Shown in pieces: positions 46,100 to 54,738 of a DNA stretch of 64,000 nucleotides. This DNA is from JAENVU01 sp038250905 (GTDB taxonomy: Bacteria; Actinomycetota; Acidimicrobiia; IMCC26256; JAENVU01). Each line of letters starts with the position of its first letter. Position 1 is the first letter of the stretch. The translations under genes were made by a program, and so were the position numbers. The notes beneath the pieces were generated by a model. It was not told where the DNA came from, ran no database searches, and worked only from the letters and a program-made list of their open reading frames with translations. The DNA lies in NCBI GenBank assembly GCA_038250905.1, contig JBBSBV010000023.1:1-64000 (forward strand), written 5' to 3'.

Positions 46100-48010
46100 A
46101 TGTCGGTATCAGGAGTTCTGCGAGCGCCAGTGGAGAAACTGCGGACGAGCAAACGCCTGGCGCGCATGAGCGCCGACTGCCTCGTCTGGGTCGTTGCCCT
46201 GTACGCAGCCTCGCTGCTCCGCCTCGACTTCGATGTCACCCGCGTGCAGGACTTCAACCTCGCGGTGCTGTTCCTGCCCGCCATCGTGCTGCAGGCGGCC
46301 ACGGGATACTGGACCGGCCTCTACCGCGGCTGGTGGGTCAACGGATCGTTCGAGGAGGTCGCGGCCCTCGCCCGCGCCACGGTGGTCTCCACCCTGGCCC
46401 TGGCCGCCATCGACCTCGTCGTTCCCGGCGACCGTCCGGCACCGATCAGCGCGGTCATCGGCGCCGGCATCATCGCATTCGTCGGTATGGGCGGCGCCCG
46501 GTACATCGCCCGGCAACTCCTCGAACAGCAGCGCCGCTCGCTCGCACACGACCGCGAACGGGCCATCATCTTCGGTGCCGGCGACGGCGGCGAGCGCACC
46601 ATCCGCGCCATGCTCTTCGACTCCGACAGCCCGTACGTGCCCGTCGCGCTGCTCGACGACGACCCCCGCAAGCGCAACCTCACCATCCGCGGGGTCCGGG
46701 TTCTGGGCGACCGCTCCAACATCGCCGCGATCGCCGAACGGGTGGGGGCCAAGACCCTCATCATGGCGGTGCCCACCGGCGACGGCGCCCTCGTCCGTGA
46801 ACTGTCGCGGGACGCGCGTGCCGCGGGTCTCGACGTCAAGGTCGTGCCCTCCGTCCGGGAGTTGCTCGGCGGTGAGGTCCGCGTCGGCGACCTGCGTGAG
46901 CCCACCGAGGCCGACCTCCTCGGCCGCCACAAAGTGGAGACCGATCTCCAGAGCGTCTCCGACTACATCCGCGGCCGGACCGTCGTCGTCACCGGGGCCG
47001 GCGGTTCGATCGGCTCGGAACTCTGCCGTCAGCTCTCCGCGTTCGCCCCGGGTCGGCTCGTGATGATCGACCGCGACGAGTCGGGCCTGCACGGGGTGCA
47101 GCTCTCGCTCGAGGGCCGGGCCCTGCTCGACTCCGATTCCCTGATCCTGCTCGACATCCGCGACCGCGTCCGCGTCGCCCGGCTCTTCGCCGAGATCAAG
47201 CCCGACGTCGTGTTCCACGCGGCGGCGCTCAAGCACCTGCCGCTGCTGCAGTCCCATCCGTCGGAGGCCCTCAAGAGCAACGTCTGGGGCACCCTCAGCG
47301 TGCTGGACGCCGCCGCCGGCGCCGGCGTCACCCACTTCGTCAACATCTCCACCGACAAGGCCGCCAACGCCGCCAGTGTCCTCGGCTACTCGAAGCGGAT
47401 CGCCGAGGCGCTCACGTCTTCGTTCGGTCAGCGCCACGAGGGTCGGTACCTCAGCGTACGGTTCGGCAATGTGCTCGGCAGCCGGGGCTCCGTGCTCACC
47501 GCCTTCCGCTCCCAGATCGCCAAGGGCGGCCCGCTGACGGTCACCCACCCCGAGGTCACCCGGTACTTCATGACCATCGAGGAAGCCGTGCAGTTGGTGA
47601 TCCAGGCCGGCGCGATCGGTGGCGACGGACACGCCCTGGTCCTCGACATGGGCGAGCCGGTCAAGATCTACGACGTCGCCCGCCAACTGGCATCGGCCCG
47701 TACCGCGGACATCGCCATCGAGTTCACCGGGCTCCGCCCGGGCGAGAAGATGCATGAAGATCTCTTCTGCTCGGCCGAGACCCCGACCCGCAGCGCCCAC
47801 GAGCTGATCCGCTACGTCGACGTCCCGCCCCTCGAGCCCGACCTCGTGCGCGACCTCGACCCCACCGGGACCCACACCGACGTGATCGAGATCCTGGTCG
47901 GCCTGGTGCGCGACATCGACGAGCGCACCACGCTGGTCTGCAGCGAGACCGCTTCGATCGAGGTCGACCTGATCGAAGCGGAGATGGAAGGCCGGGCGGC
48001 CGGCTTCTAG
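46100..48010 (+). CDS. Nucleotide-sugar 4,6-dehydratase, PglF/CapD/WbpM family
   Basis: A membrane-anchored protein of about 636 residues: four N-terminal spans, a CoA-binding-like Rossmann domain (AIIFGAGDGGERTIRAMLFD), and a short-chain dehydrogenase domain with VVTGAGGSIGSELCRQL (about 296-312), the STDKA loop and GYSKRIAE as the catalytic Y-x3-K. Such enzymes convert UDP-GlcNAc to UDP-4-keto-6-deoxy-GlcNAc. The start is uncertain: ATG 46100 fits, but ATG 46022 and 46007 are in frame. A weak TTGCAT/CACAAT pair (45979-46008, 18-bp spacing) lies upstream. It is the last island gene before map. Confidence 0.9.
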   Translation: MSVSGVLRAPVEKLRTSKRLARMSADCLVWVVALYAASLLRLDFDVTRVQDFNLAVLFLPAIVLQAATGYWTGLYRGWWVNGSFEEVAALARATVVSTLALAAIDLVVPGDRPAPISAVIGAGIIAFVGMGGARYIARQLLEQQRRSLAHDRERAIIFGAGDGGERTIRAMLFDSDSPYVPVALLDDDPRKRNLTIRGVRVLGDRSNIAAIAERVGAKTLIMAVPTGDGALVRELSRDARAAGLDVKVVPSVRELLGGEVRVGDLREPTEADLLGRHKVETDLQSVSDYIRGRTVVVTGAGGSIGSELCRQLSAFAPGRLVMIDRDESGLHGVQLSLEGRALLDSDSLILLDIRDRVRVARLFAEIKPDVVFHAAALKHLPLLQSHPSEALKSNVWGTLSVLDAAAGAGVTHFVNISTDKAANAASVLGYSKRIAEALTSSFGQRHEGRYLSVRFGNVLGSRGSVLTAFRSQIAKGGPLTVTHPEVTRYFMTIEEAVQLVIQAGAIGGDGHALVLDMGEPVKIYDVARQLASARTADIAIEFTGLRPGEKMHEDLFCSAETPTRSAHELIRYVDVPPLEPDLVRDLDPTGTHTDVIEILVGLVRDIDERTTLVCSETASIEVDLIEAEMEGRAAGF

Positions 48011-48068
48011 CCCGGGCTCGCTCCATTCCCGTCGCCATGGCGCGGCGCGGTGCCGGTCACGCCTCTCC

Positions 48069-48821
48069 TCACCCGGGCAGGGTCAGGATCTCCGGTCCGT
48101 TGTCGGTGACCGCAATGGTGTGTTCGAAGTGCGCGGCGCGCCGGCCGTCGACCGTGACGACCGTCCATCCGTCGTCGAGCACCTCGGTCTCGGGTGAGCC
48201 GATCGTGACCATGGGTTCGATGGCCACGACGAGCCCCGACCGGATCCGGTGCCGCCGCCCGCGGGGGGTGCGGTAGTTCGGGACCTCGGGCGCTTCGTGC
48301 ATCGCGGTCCCGATCCCGTGACCCACATACTCCCGCACCATCGAGAAGCCGGCCGCGTCGGCCACCTGCTCCGCGGCCCCACCGACGTCGGCCAGGTTCT
48401 GACCGACGACCAACTCGTCGATCGCCCGCTCGAGGGACGCGCGTGTGACGTCGATCAGACGCTGTGATTCGGCGTCGATGGTCCCGACCGGCACGGTGAT
48501 CGCGGCGTCGGCGTGCCAACCGTCGATGATCGCGCCGCAATCGAGCGAGATGATGTCGCCGTCCTCCAACACCGTCGAGTCGGGAATGCCGTGGACCACC
48601 ACCGCATTCGGCGACGTACAGATCACCGCCGGGAAACCGTGATAGCCGAGGAAGTTGGAATCGGCGCCGCGGTGGGCCAGGACCCCTCTCGCCGCGTGAT
48701 CGATGTCGAGTGTCGTCGCTCCGGGCCGAGCGGCACGCGCACACACCTCGTGCATCTCGGCCACGACCCGACCGGCGCTCGCCATCATGCGGATCTCGTC
48801 CGGTGACTTCCGGGTGCTCAT
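48069..48821 (-). CDS. map: Methionine aminopeptidase, type I
   Basis: Removes the initiator Met from new proteins. The 250-residue product has the pita-bread fold residues: HGIPDSTVLEDGDIISLDCG with the first metal Asp, WHADAAITVPVG with the second, the catalytic His in YVGHGIGTAMHEAPEVPN, and the Glu in AIEPMVTIGSPE. It starts 3 nt after adk. In most bacteria infA follows map here; instead the PglF-like gene ends 58 bp away on the other strand. No obvious terminator is seen in that gap. Confidence 0.97.
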   Translation of the reverse strand: MSTRKSPDEIRMMASAGRVVAEMHEVCARAARPGATTLDIDHAARGVLAHRGADSNFLGYHGFPAVICTSPNAVVVHGIPDSTVLEDGDIISLDCGAIIDGWHADAAITVPVGTIDAESQRLIDVTRASLERAIDELVVGQNLADVGGAAEQVADAAGFSMVREYVGHGIGTAMHEAPEVPNYRTPRGRRHRIRSGLVVAIEPMVTIGSPETEVLDDGWTVVTVDGRRAAHFEHTIAVTDNGPEILTLPG

Positions 48822-48824
48822 GGT

Positions 48825-49403
48825 TCAGGCGTTGAAGCGGGCGGCGACCGCGGCCAGCAGTCGATCCTGGACCTCGTCCTCGGTGCCCAGACCGTCGATG
48901 GTCACGAGGACCGAGCGATCACGGTAGAACTCGACGAGCGGACGCGTCTCGGTGTCGTACAGCTCGAGCCGCCGGCGGATCGACTCCTCGGTGTCGTCCT
49001 CACGACCGCGGGACCGCATGCGCTCCACGACCACGTCGGTCGGTACTTCGAGGTCGATCACCACGTGGAGCGGCTGGTCTCCGAGGATGGTGTCGAGTTC
49101 GAGCGCCTGCTGCTCGGTCCGGGGGAACCCGTCGAGCACGAAGCCCGGCTCCACCTCGCCGCGGTTCCCGAACCGTTCGGCCACGACGGCCACCACCAGA
49201 TCGTCGGGAACGAGTTCGCCCCGGTCCATGAACGCCTTGGCCTCGAGGCCGGCCGAGACGCCGACCGCGGCGGAATCGCGGAACATCTGCCCGGTGGACA
49301 GGTGCTGCATCTGGAAATGTCGCGCGAGGCGTTCGCCCTGCGTCCCTTTTCCCGAGCCCTGCTTCCCCAACAGGACGATGCGCGGTCCCCGACGTGCGGT
49401 CAT
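48825..49403 (-). CDS. adk: Adenylate kinase, short form
   Basis: Catalyses AMP + ATP to 2 ADP. The 192-residue product has RIVLLGKQGSGKGTQGERLA; the P-loop reads GKQGSGKGT instead of the common GPPGAGKGT but keeps Gly, Lys and Thr. VLDGFPRTEQQALEL is the AMP site. The LID region is short with no Cys, as in short-form enzymes. ATG 49403 is chosen because GAGGG precedes it and the upstream in-frame stretch overlaps secY. It lies 7 nt after secY. Confidence 0.96.
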   Translation of the reverse strand: MTARRGPRIVLLGKQGSGKGTQGERLARHFQMQHLSTGQMFRDSAAVGVSAGLEAKAFMDRGELVPDDLVVAVVAERFGNRGEVEPGFVLDGFPRTEQQALELDTILGDQPLHVVIDLEVPTDVVVERMRSRGREDDTEESIRRRLELYDTETRPLVEFYRDRSVLVTIDGLGTEDEVQDRLLAAVAARFNA

Positions 49404-49410
49404 GGAGCCC

Positions 49411-50715
49411 TCAGGAGAGGAAACCCTCATAGTTACGCATCATGAGCTGCGAGTCGATCTGCTTCATGGTCTCCAAGGCCACGCCGACGGTGATCAGCAG
49501 TGCGGTTCCACCGAACGGGAACTGGGTGATGTTCCAGAGTTTGAGGACCATCAGCGGGACGAGGGCGATGACCATCAGGAAGATCGAGCCCGGCAGGGTG
49601 ATGCGGTTCAGCACGCGCGCGAGGTACTTCTCGGTGGGCGGTCCCGGGCGGATGCCGGGGATGAAACCACCCTGCTTGCGGATGATGTCGGCCTGTTGCT
49701 GCGGGTTGAACGCGATCGCCGTGTAGAAGTACGCGAAGAAGAGGATCATCAGCGCGTACAGGCCCATGTACGTCCAGGTATCGCCACGCTGGAGGCTGTT
49801 GGTCGCGAAGTCCTGGAGCCATTTCCAGTTCGTGGCCGACGCGATCAGCGCCGGGAACGCCAGGATCGAACTGGCGAAGATCACCGGGATCACACCCGAC
49901 TGGTTGACCTTCAGCGGGATGTAGGTGCTCTGGCCGCCGTACATGCGGCGGCCGACCACGCGTTTCGCGAATTGCACGGGTATTCGTCGTTGCCCGGATT
50001 CGACGTAGACGATGCCGGCGATCATGGCCACGCCGATCATGACCATGACCCAGCCCTTGAACTGACCGGCTTCCGCGAAGATCGAGCTGCCCTGGGCGGG
50101 CAGCCGGGAGACGACGGACGCGAAGATGATGATGGACATGCCGTTCCCGATACCCCGTTGGGTGATGACCTCACCCAACCACATCACGAGCGCAGTCCCG
50201 GCGACCCAGGTCATCACGATCAGGGCAGCCCGGTAGGCGTTGTAGTTCGGGATCATGTCGTGGCCCTGGAACCCGGCGGTGCCGAGCAGACCCTGCTTGC
50301 CCTCGTGGAGCGCGATGACCAGACCCGACGACTGCACGAGTGCCAAGCCCACGGTCACGTACCGGGTCCACTGGGTGATCTTCTTCTGGCCCGACTGGCC
50401 TTCCTGCTGCCACTGCTCGAGCTTCGGGATCACCACGCCCAACAACTGCATGATGATCGACGCCGTGATGTACGGCATGATCCCGAGGAAGAAGATGGAG
50501 ACGCTGGTGATGGCTCCGCCGGAGAACAGGTCGAGGAACCCGACCACGCCACCGGTGCTGTTGGCCGTGCTCTGCAACGCCTTGATCTGGGCGAAGTCGA
50601 CGTACGGGACCGGGATGTGGGTCCCGAGCCGGTAGACGAGCACGATGAAGACCGTGAAGAAGATCTTGTTGCGCAGGTCAGGCACCCGGAACATGTTCCG
50701 CAGACGGGACAGCAT
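49411..50715 (-). CDS. secY: Protein translocase subunit SecY
   Basis: The channel-forming subunit of the Sec translocon. The 434-residue protein has ten membrane spans, with the N-terminus MLSRLRNMFRVPDLRNKIFF and conserved loops such as GIMPYITASIIMQLL and KQGGFIPGIRPGPPTEKYL. It is of normal length and sits between rplO and adk as in most bacteria. It starts 47 nt after the rplO stop. Confidence 0.98.
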   Translation of the reverse strand: MLSRLRNMFRVPDLRNKIFFTVFIVLVYRLGTHIPVPYVDFAQIKALQSTANSTGGVVGFLDLFSGGAITSVSIFFLGIMPYITASIIMQLLGVVIPKLEQWQQEGQSGQKKITQWTRYVTVGLALVQSSGLVIALHEGKQGLLGTAGFQGHDMIPNYNAYRAALIVMTWVAGTALVMWLGEVITQRGIGNGMSIIIFASVVSRLPAQGSSIFAEAGQFKGWVMVMIGVAMIAGIVYVESGQRRIPVQFAKRVVGRRMYGGQSTYIPLKVNQSGVIPVIFASSILAFPALIASATNWKWLQDFATNSLQRGDTWTYMGLYALMILFFAYFYTAIAFNPQQQADIIRKQGGFIPGIRPGPPTEKYLARVLNRITLPGSIFLMVIALVPLMVLKLWNITQFPFGGTALLITVGVALETMKQIDSQLMMRNYEGFLS

Positions 50716-50762
50716 GGGTGGTGCGACCTCCTCGAACGACTTTCGGACCCGGTCGGGTCAGG

Positions 50763-51254
50763 CTATCGGTTGGTGAGCGCGTTGCCCTTTGCGGGCGGCC
50801 GACGATCGCCCCACGGCGCCGCGACCTTCTCGACCGTACCGCCGGCGGCCTCGATGGCGGCTTTCGCCGAACCCGAGAATCCGTGGGCCTTGACGGTGAG
50901 CGATTTGGTCAGTTCGCCCCGACCGAGGATCTTGACGAGGCCGCGCTTGGCCACCAGTCCCCGCTCCCGCAGCGTGTCGGGCGACACCTCGCTGCCGGCG
51001 TCGAAGAGTTCGAGCGTCTCGAGGTTGACCACGTGGTACTCGACCCGGAACGGGTTGTTGAACCCCTTCGCCTTCGGCGTCCGCCGGTGCAGCGGGGTCT
51101 GACCGCCTTCGAACCCGGGCTTGATGTACCCGCGCGCGCGCTGGCCCTTCGTACCGCGGCCGGCGGTCTTGCCGCCCTTGCCACCGATACCGCGAGCGAC
51201 GCGCTGCTTCTTCTTGTTCGAGCCGGCGGCCGGCTTCAGATCATGGACCTTCAC
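50763..51254 (-). CDS. rplO: 50S ribosomal protein L15
   Basis: An assembly protein of the large subunit. The 163-residue product begins MKVHDLKPAAGSNKKKQRVA and keeps the Gly/Lys-rich GIGGKGGKTAGRGTKGQ segment. GTG 51254 overlaps the rpmD stop (GTGA) and has GGAGG upstream. The C-terminus has a short extra tail (DRRPPAKGNALTNR). Confidence 0.97.
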   Translation of the reverse strand: MKVHDLKPAAGSNKKKQRVARGIGGKGGKTAGRGTKGQRARGYIKPGFEGGQTPLHRRTPKAKGFNNPFRVEYHVVNLETLELFDAGSEVSPDTLRERGLVAKRGLVKILGRGELTKSLTVKAHGFSGSAKAAIEAAGGTVEKVAAPWGDRRPPAKGNALTNR

Positions 51255-51430
51255 GAGATTTCCTCCACAGTGACCAGGTGGGGGACCTTGTTGAGCATCC
51301 CGCGGATCACCGGGTTGTCGTCGTGTTCGCGAGTTTGGCTGATGCCCCGCAAACCGAGCGCGCGCAGCGTGCCCCGCTGCTTGGGCTTGATGCCGATCAA
51401 CGATCTGGTTTGGGTGACCTTGAGTCTCAT
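51251..51430 (-). CDS. rpmD: 50S ribosomal protein L30
   Basis: The 59-residue product MRLKVTQTRSLIGIKPKQRG has the normal length and fold pattern. ATG 51430 shares a base with the rpsE TGA stop (TGATG), and its own stop overlaps the rplO GTG, so the three genes are translationally linked. Confidence 0.97.
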   Translation of the reverse strand: MRLKVTQTRSLIGIKPKQRGTLRALGLRGISQTREHDDNPVIRGMLNKVPHLVTVEEIS

Positions 51431-51981
51431 CACGCGACCTCGGTAACGACGGTCTTCTTCGCGTTGCGCTCACGGTACGCCCGCAACATCCCGACCGTGC
51501 TGACTTCTTCGGGCGACTTCCCGCGCATCTTCGCGATCTCGTCGGGGTTCCGCAGTCCCTGCAGGCCGGCGATGGTCGCACGCGACACGTTGATCGCGTT
51601 CGACGAACCGAGCGACTTGGCCAGGACGTCGTGCACGCCGGCCGCCTCGAGGATCGCCCGCGCCGCCCCACCGGCGATGACCCCGGTACCGGGGGCAGCG
51701 GGCTTCAGCAGCACGCGGGCCGCGTCGTGGCGACCCACGATCTCGTGGGTGATGGTCGAGCCGGCGAGGGCCACGGCGAACATGTTCTTCTTGCCCTCTT
51801 CCATGCCCTTCTGGATCGCCGCGGGTACCTCTTTGGCCTTGCCGTAGCCGAGGCCCACGTTGCCGTTGCCGTCCCCCACCACGACCAGCGCGGTGAAGGA
51901 GAAGCGCCGGCCACCCTTGACGACCTTGGCCACGCGATTGATCGCGATGACCCGCTCTTCGAATTGCGAATCGTTGGCCAT
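51430..51981 (-). CDS. rpsE: 30S ribosomal protein S5
   Basis: S5 is involved in decoding fidelity. The 183-residue product contains the double-stranded-RNA-binding part ERVIAINRVAKVVKGGRRFS and the later NVGLGYGKAKEVPAAIQKG and GVHDVLAKSLGSSNAINVSR signatures. It starts 2 nt after rplR and overlaps rpmD by one base. Confidence 0.98.
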   Translation of the reverse strand: MANDSQFEERVIAINRVAKVVKGGRRFSFTALVVVGDGNGNVGLGYGKAKEVPAAIQKGMEEGKKNMFAVALAGSTITHEIVGRHDAARVLLKPAAPGTGVIAGGAARAILEAAGVHDVLAKSLGSSNAINVSRATIAGLQGLRNPDEIAKMRGKSPEEVSTVGMLRAYRERNAKKTVVTEVA

Positions 51982-51983
51982 AC

Positions 51984-52340
51984 CTAGAACTCCAAACCGG
52001 CGCTACGGGCGCCGTCGGCCACGGCGGCTACCCGACCGTGGTACTTGAACCCACCGCGGTCGAAGACCACCGTGCTCACTCCGGCACCCTTCGCCCGATC
52101 GGCGACGCGCTCACCGACGGCACGCGCCGCGTCGACGGTGCCACCGCCAACGCTCCGCACCGAGGGCTCCATCGTCGATGCACTGGCCACGGTACGGCCG
52201 GCGACATCGTCGATCACCTGAGCGTAGATGTGCTTGTTGGAACGGAACACCGCCAAACGCGGGCGCGCGGCAGTACCCCGCACCTTCTTGCGCACCCGAA
52301 GGTGGCGACGCCGACGGCTGTCGTTCGTCTTTACGCGCAT
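51984..52340 (-). CDS. rplR: 50S ribosomal protein L18
   Basis: Binds 5S rRNA in the central protuberance. The 118-residue product has RHLRVRKKVRGTAARPRLAV and VFDRGGFKYHGRVAAVADGA, both diagnostic, and the standard length. It starts 5 nt after rplF. Confidence 0.98.
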   Translation of the reverse strand: MRVKTNDSRRRRHLRVRKKVRGTAARPRLAVFRSNKHIYAQVIDDVAGRTVASASTMEPSVRSVGGGTVDAARAVGERVADRAKGAGVSTVVFDRGGFKYHGRVAAVADGARSAGLEF

Positions 52341-52345
52341 GTTCC

Positions 52346-52885
52346 CTACTTCGCGGACTTCCCGGCTTTGCGCAGCACGCGCTCACCGGCGTAACGGATG
52401 CCCTTGCCCTTGTACGGCTCGGGCTTGCGGATCTTGCGGATGTCGGCCGCGACCTGGCCGACCAACTGCTTGTCGATACCGGACACGATGATCCGGTTCG
52501 GGGTTGGTACCTCGAAGGTGACTCCCTCCGGCGCGTCGACCGGCACGGAGTGCGAGAAGCCGACCTGGAGTTCGAGCTTCGACGGACCCTGCGCCTGCGC
52601 GCGGTATCCGACACCGACGATCTCGAGTTCCTTGGAGAACCCTTCGGAGACGCCTTGGACCATGTTGGCGACGAGTGAGCGGGTCATCCCGTGCAGCGCA
52701 CGGTGACGGCGTTCGTCGTCGGGCCGGGTCACGAGGAGCGTGTCGCCGTCCTGGTTGACCGAGATGTCCTCGGGGGTGCTCCAGGAGAGCTGACCCTTCG
52801 GACCCTTGACCGACAGGTTGGCGCCGTCGATCGAGATCTCGACGCCCGACGGGACCGGAATGGGGCTCTTGCCGATGCGAGACAT
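52346..52885 (-). CDS. rplF: 50S ribosomal protein L6
   Basis: A 179-residue two-domain protein near the GTPase centre. It begins MSRIGKSPIPVPSGVEISID and ends with the conserved IRKPEPYKGKGIRYAGE region. ATG 52885 is the family start; the frame extends upstream into rpsH but without L6 character. It starts 4 nt after rpsH. Confidence 0.98.
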   Translation of the reverse strand: MSRIGKSPIPVPSGVEISIDGANLSVKGPKGQLSWSTPEDISVNQDGDTLLVTRPDDERRHRALHGMTRSLVANMVQGVSEGFSKELEIVGVGYRAQAQGPSKLELQVGFSHSVPVDAPEGVTFEVPTPNRIIVSGIDKQLVGQVAADIRKIRKPEPYKGKGIRYAGERVLRKAGKSAK

Positions 52886-52889
52886 CAGC

Positions 52890-53294
52890 TCACCAGACCT
52901 GACACAGGACTTCGCCACCGACCCGACGCTTGCGCGCCTCACGGTCGGTCAGCAGTCCCTGGTTCGTCGAGAGTACGGAGATCCCCATGCCGCCGAGCAC
53001 CCGCGGCACGCGGTTCGCCGACATGTACACGCGCAGACCGGGCTTCGAAATTCGCTTGATCCCGGAGATCGTGCGCTTGCGCTCGGGCGTGTACTTCATG
53101 GTGATGGTCAGCTTGCGGCCGGGCCGCGCGGGGTCATCGGCGGCTTCGAAGCCCTCGATGTAGCCCTCACGCAACAGGATGGCAGCCAGCGCCTCTTTGA
53201 GTTTCGAAGACGGCATCTCGGTGAAATCGTGCATCGCGATGTTCGCGTTGCGGATTCGGGTGAGCATGTCCGCGATCGGATCGGTCATCGTCAT
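52890..53294 (-). CDS. rpsH: 30S ribosomal protein S8
   Basis: An early-binding 16S rRNA protein that also controls the spc operon in E. coli. The 134-residue product begins MTMTDPIADMLTRIRNANIA and ends GGEVLCQVW. GGGAGG stands about 7 nt before ATG 53294, favouring it over the ATG two codons later. Confidence 0.98.
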   Translation of the reverse strand: MTMTDPIADMLTRIRNANIAMHDFTEMPSSKLKEALAAILLREGYIEGFEAADDPARPGRKLTITMKYTPERKRTISGIKRISKPGLRVYMSANRVPRVLGGMGISVLSTNQGLLTDREARKRRVGGEVLCQVW

Positions 53295-53306
53295 CGGCGC
53301 ACCTCC

Positions 53307-53492
53307 CTACCACGAAGCCTTGGTCACGCCGGGAACCTCGCCCGCGTGCGTGAGCTCGCGGAGACAGATCCGGCACAGCCCGAACTTGCGGTACACCGAA
53401 CGGGGCCGGCCACACCGACGACACCGCGTGTACCCGCGCACCTTGAACTTCGGTGTGCGCTGCTGCTTGTTGACGAGTGCTTTCTTGGCCAT
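53307..53492 (-). CDS. rpsN: 30S ribosomal protein S14, zinc type
   Basis: The 61-residue short S14 keeps Cys24, Cys27, Cys40 and Cys43 (CRRC and CRIC), so it is the zinc-containing form. Actinobacteria often also carry a zinc-free paralogue elsewhere; none is in this window. It lies between rplE and rpsH as usual. Confidence 0.97.
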   Translation of the reverse strand: MAKKALVNKQQRTPKFKVRGYTRCRRCGRPRSVYRKFGLCRICLRELTHAGEVPGVTKASW

Positions 53493-53495
53493 GCC

Positions 53496-54065
53496 TTACC
53501 CCTGTGCCTCACGGCGGAATGGGAACCCGAGCGCACGGAGAAGCGCGCGCCCTTCGTCGTTGCTACGGGCGGTCGTGCAGATGGTGATGTCCATCCCTCG
53601 CACCGTGTCGATCTTGTCGTAATCGATCTCCGGGAAGATCAGCTGCTCGGTGACGCCGAACGTGTAGTTGCCGCGTCCGTCGAACGACTCGGGGTTGAGG
53701 CCCCGGAAGTCACGGATACGCGGGATCGCCACACTGACGAGCCGGTCGTAGAACTCCCACATCCGGTCGCCCCGCAGGGTGACCTTGGCGCCGATCGCGT
53801 TGCCCTCGCGGAGCTTGAAGGTCGCGATCGACTTCTTGGCTCGGGTGATCGCCGGCTTCTGGCCGGTGATCAGGGTGAGGTCGGCGACCGCACCGTCGAG
53901 CAACGACGACTGCTGAGTCGCGCGCCCGACGCCCATGTTGAGCACGATCTTGGTGAGTGCCGGAACCTCCATCACGTTCCCGAGCCCGAGCTCGCCGCGC
54001 AGTTGCTCGCGCAGCTCGGTCAGGTAGCGGGACTTGAGACGGGGGGCCGTCGTGGTAGCTGCCAC
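53496..54065 (-). CDS. rplE: 50S ribosomal protein L5
   Basis: A 5S rRNA-binding protein. The 189-residue product contains PRLKSRYLTELREQLRGELG, KIVLNMGVGRATQQ and RDFRGLNPESFDGRGNYTFG. The start is GTG 54065, sharing one base with the rplX TAG stop and following GGAAGG by 7 nt. Confidence 0.97.
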   Translation of the reverse strand: MAATTTAPRLKSRYLTELREQLRGELGLGNVMEVPALTKIVLNMGVGRATQQSSLLDGAVADLTLITGQKPAITRAKKSIATFKLREGNAIGAKVTLRGDRMWEFYDRLVSVAIPRIRDFRGLNPESFDGRGNYTFGVTEQLIFPEIDYDKIDTVRGMDITICTTARSNDEGRALLRALGFPFRREAQG

Positions 54066-54370
54066 TACAGGTCCTTCCCACACTTGCGACAGATCCGGAG
54101 TTTGGAGTCGCCGTCGAACCGGTATCCGATACGGGTGTGCTTGCCGCAGGACGTGCAGACGATCGCCACGTTCGACACGTGGATCGGCATGTCCTTGTCG
54201 ATGATCCCACCCTGCATGGTGGCGTTGGTCGCACGCTGGTGACGCTTGGCCACGTTGACGCCGTCGACGATGACGCGTTCGGTGTCACGGATGACCCGCG
54301 TGACCTCGCCCGTCTTGCCGAGGTCCTTACCTGCGATCACCTGCACGGTGTCGCCCTTCTTGATCTTCAT
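54065..54370 (-). CDS. rplX: 50S ribosomal protein L24
   Basis: An assembly-initiating protein with a KOW motif (MKIKKGDTVQVIAGKDLGKT). The 101-residue product ends with two CxxC pairs (CTSCGK and CRKCGK), the zinc-ribbon-like tail seen in many bacterial L24s. ATG 54370 shares a base with the rplN stop (TGATG). Confidence 0.97.
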   Translation of the reverse strand: MKIKKGDTVQVIAGKDLGKTGEVTRVIRDTERVIVDGVNVAKRHQRATNATMQGGIIDKDMPIHVSNVAIVCTSCGKHTRIGYRFDGDSKLRICRKCGKDL

Positions 54371-54738
54371 CACAACACCTCCGGGGCGAGCGAGACGATG
54401 CGCATGAACTTGCGGTCACGCAGTTCGCGACCGACCGGGCCGAAGATGCTGGTGCCGCGCGGTTGCATCTGATCGTTGATCAGCACGGCGGCGTTCTCGT
54501 CGAACCGGATGTAGCTCCCGTCCGGACGGCGACGCTCCTTCTTCGTGCGCACGACGACGCACTTGACGACGTCGCCCTTCTTGACCGCCGCACCGGGGTT
54601 GGCGTCCTTGACCGTGGCCACGAAGATGTCGCCGATGCCGGCGTAGCGACGCCGCGTCCCGCCGAGCACCTTGATGCAGAGCACCTCACGGGCGCCGGAG
54701 TTGTCGGCCACCTTGAGGCGGCTCTCCTGCTGGATCAT
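54370..54738 (-). CDS. rplN: 50S ribosomal protein L14
   Basis: A 122-residue protein at the subunit interface, beginning MIQQESRLKVADNSGAREVL and carrying GDIFVATVKDANPGAAVKKG. ATG 54738 is the family start and overlaps the rpsQ stop (ATGA). Confidence 0.98.
   Translation of the reverse strand: MIQQESRLKVADNSGAREVLCIKVLGGTRRRYAGIGDIFVATVKDANPGAAVKKGDVVKCVVVRTKKERRRPDGSYIRFDENAAVLINDQMQPRGTSIFGPVGRELRDRKFMRIVSLAPEVL

Noticed and set aside
48952..51102. Long plus-strand frame across adk, secY and rplO
   Set aside because: It runs antisense through three confidently identified genes and has no protein-like pattern.
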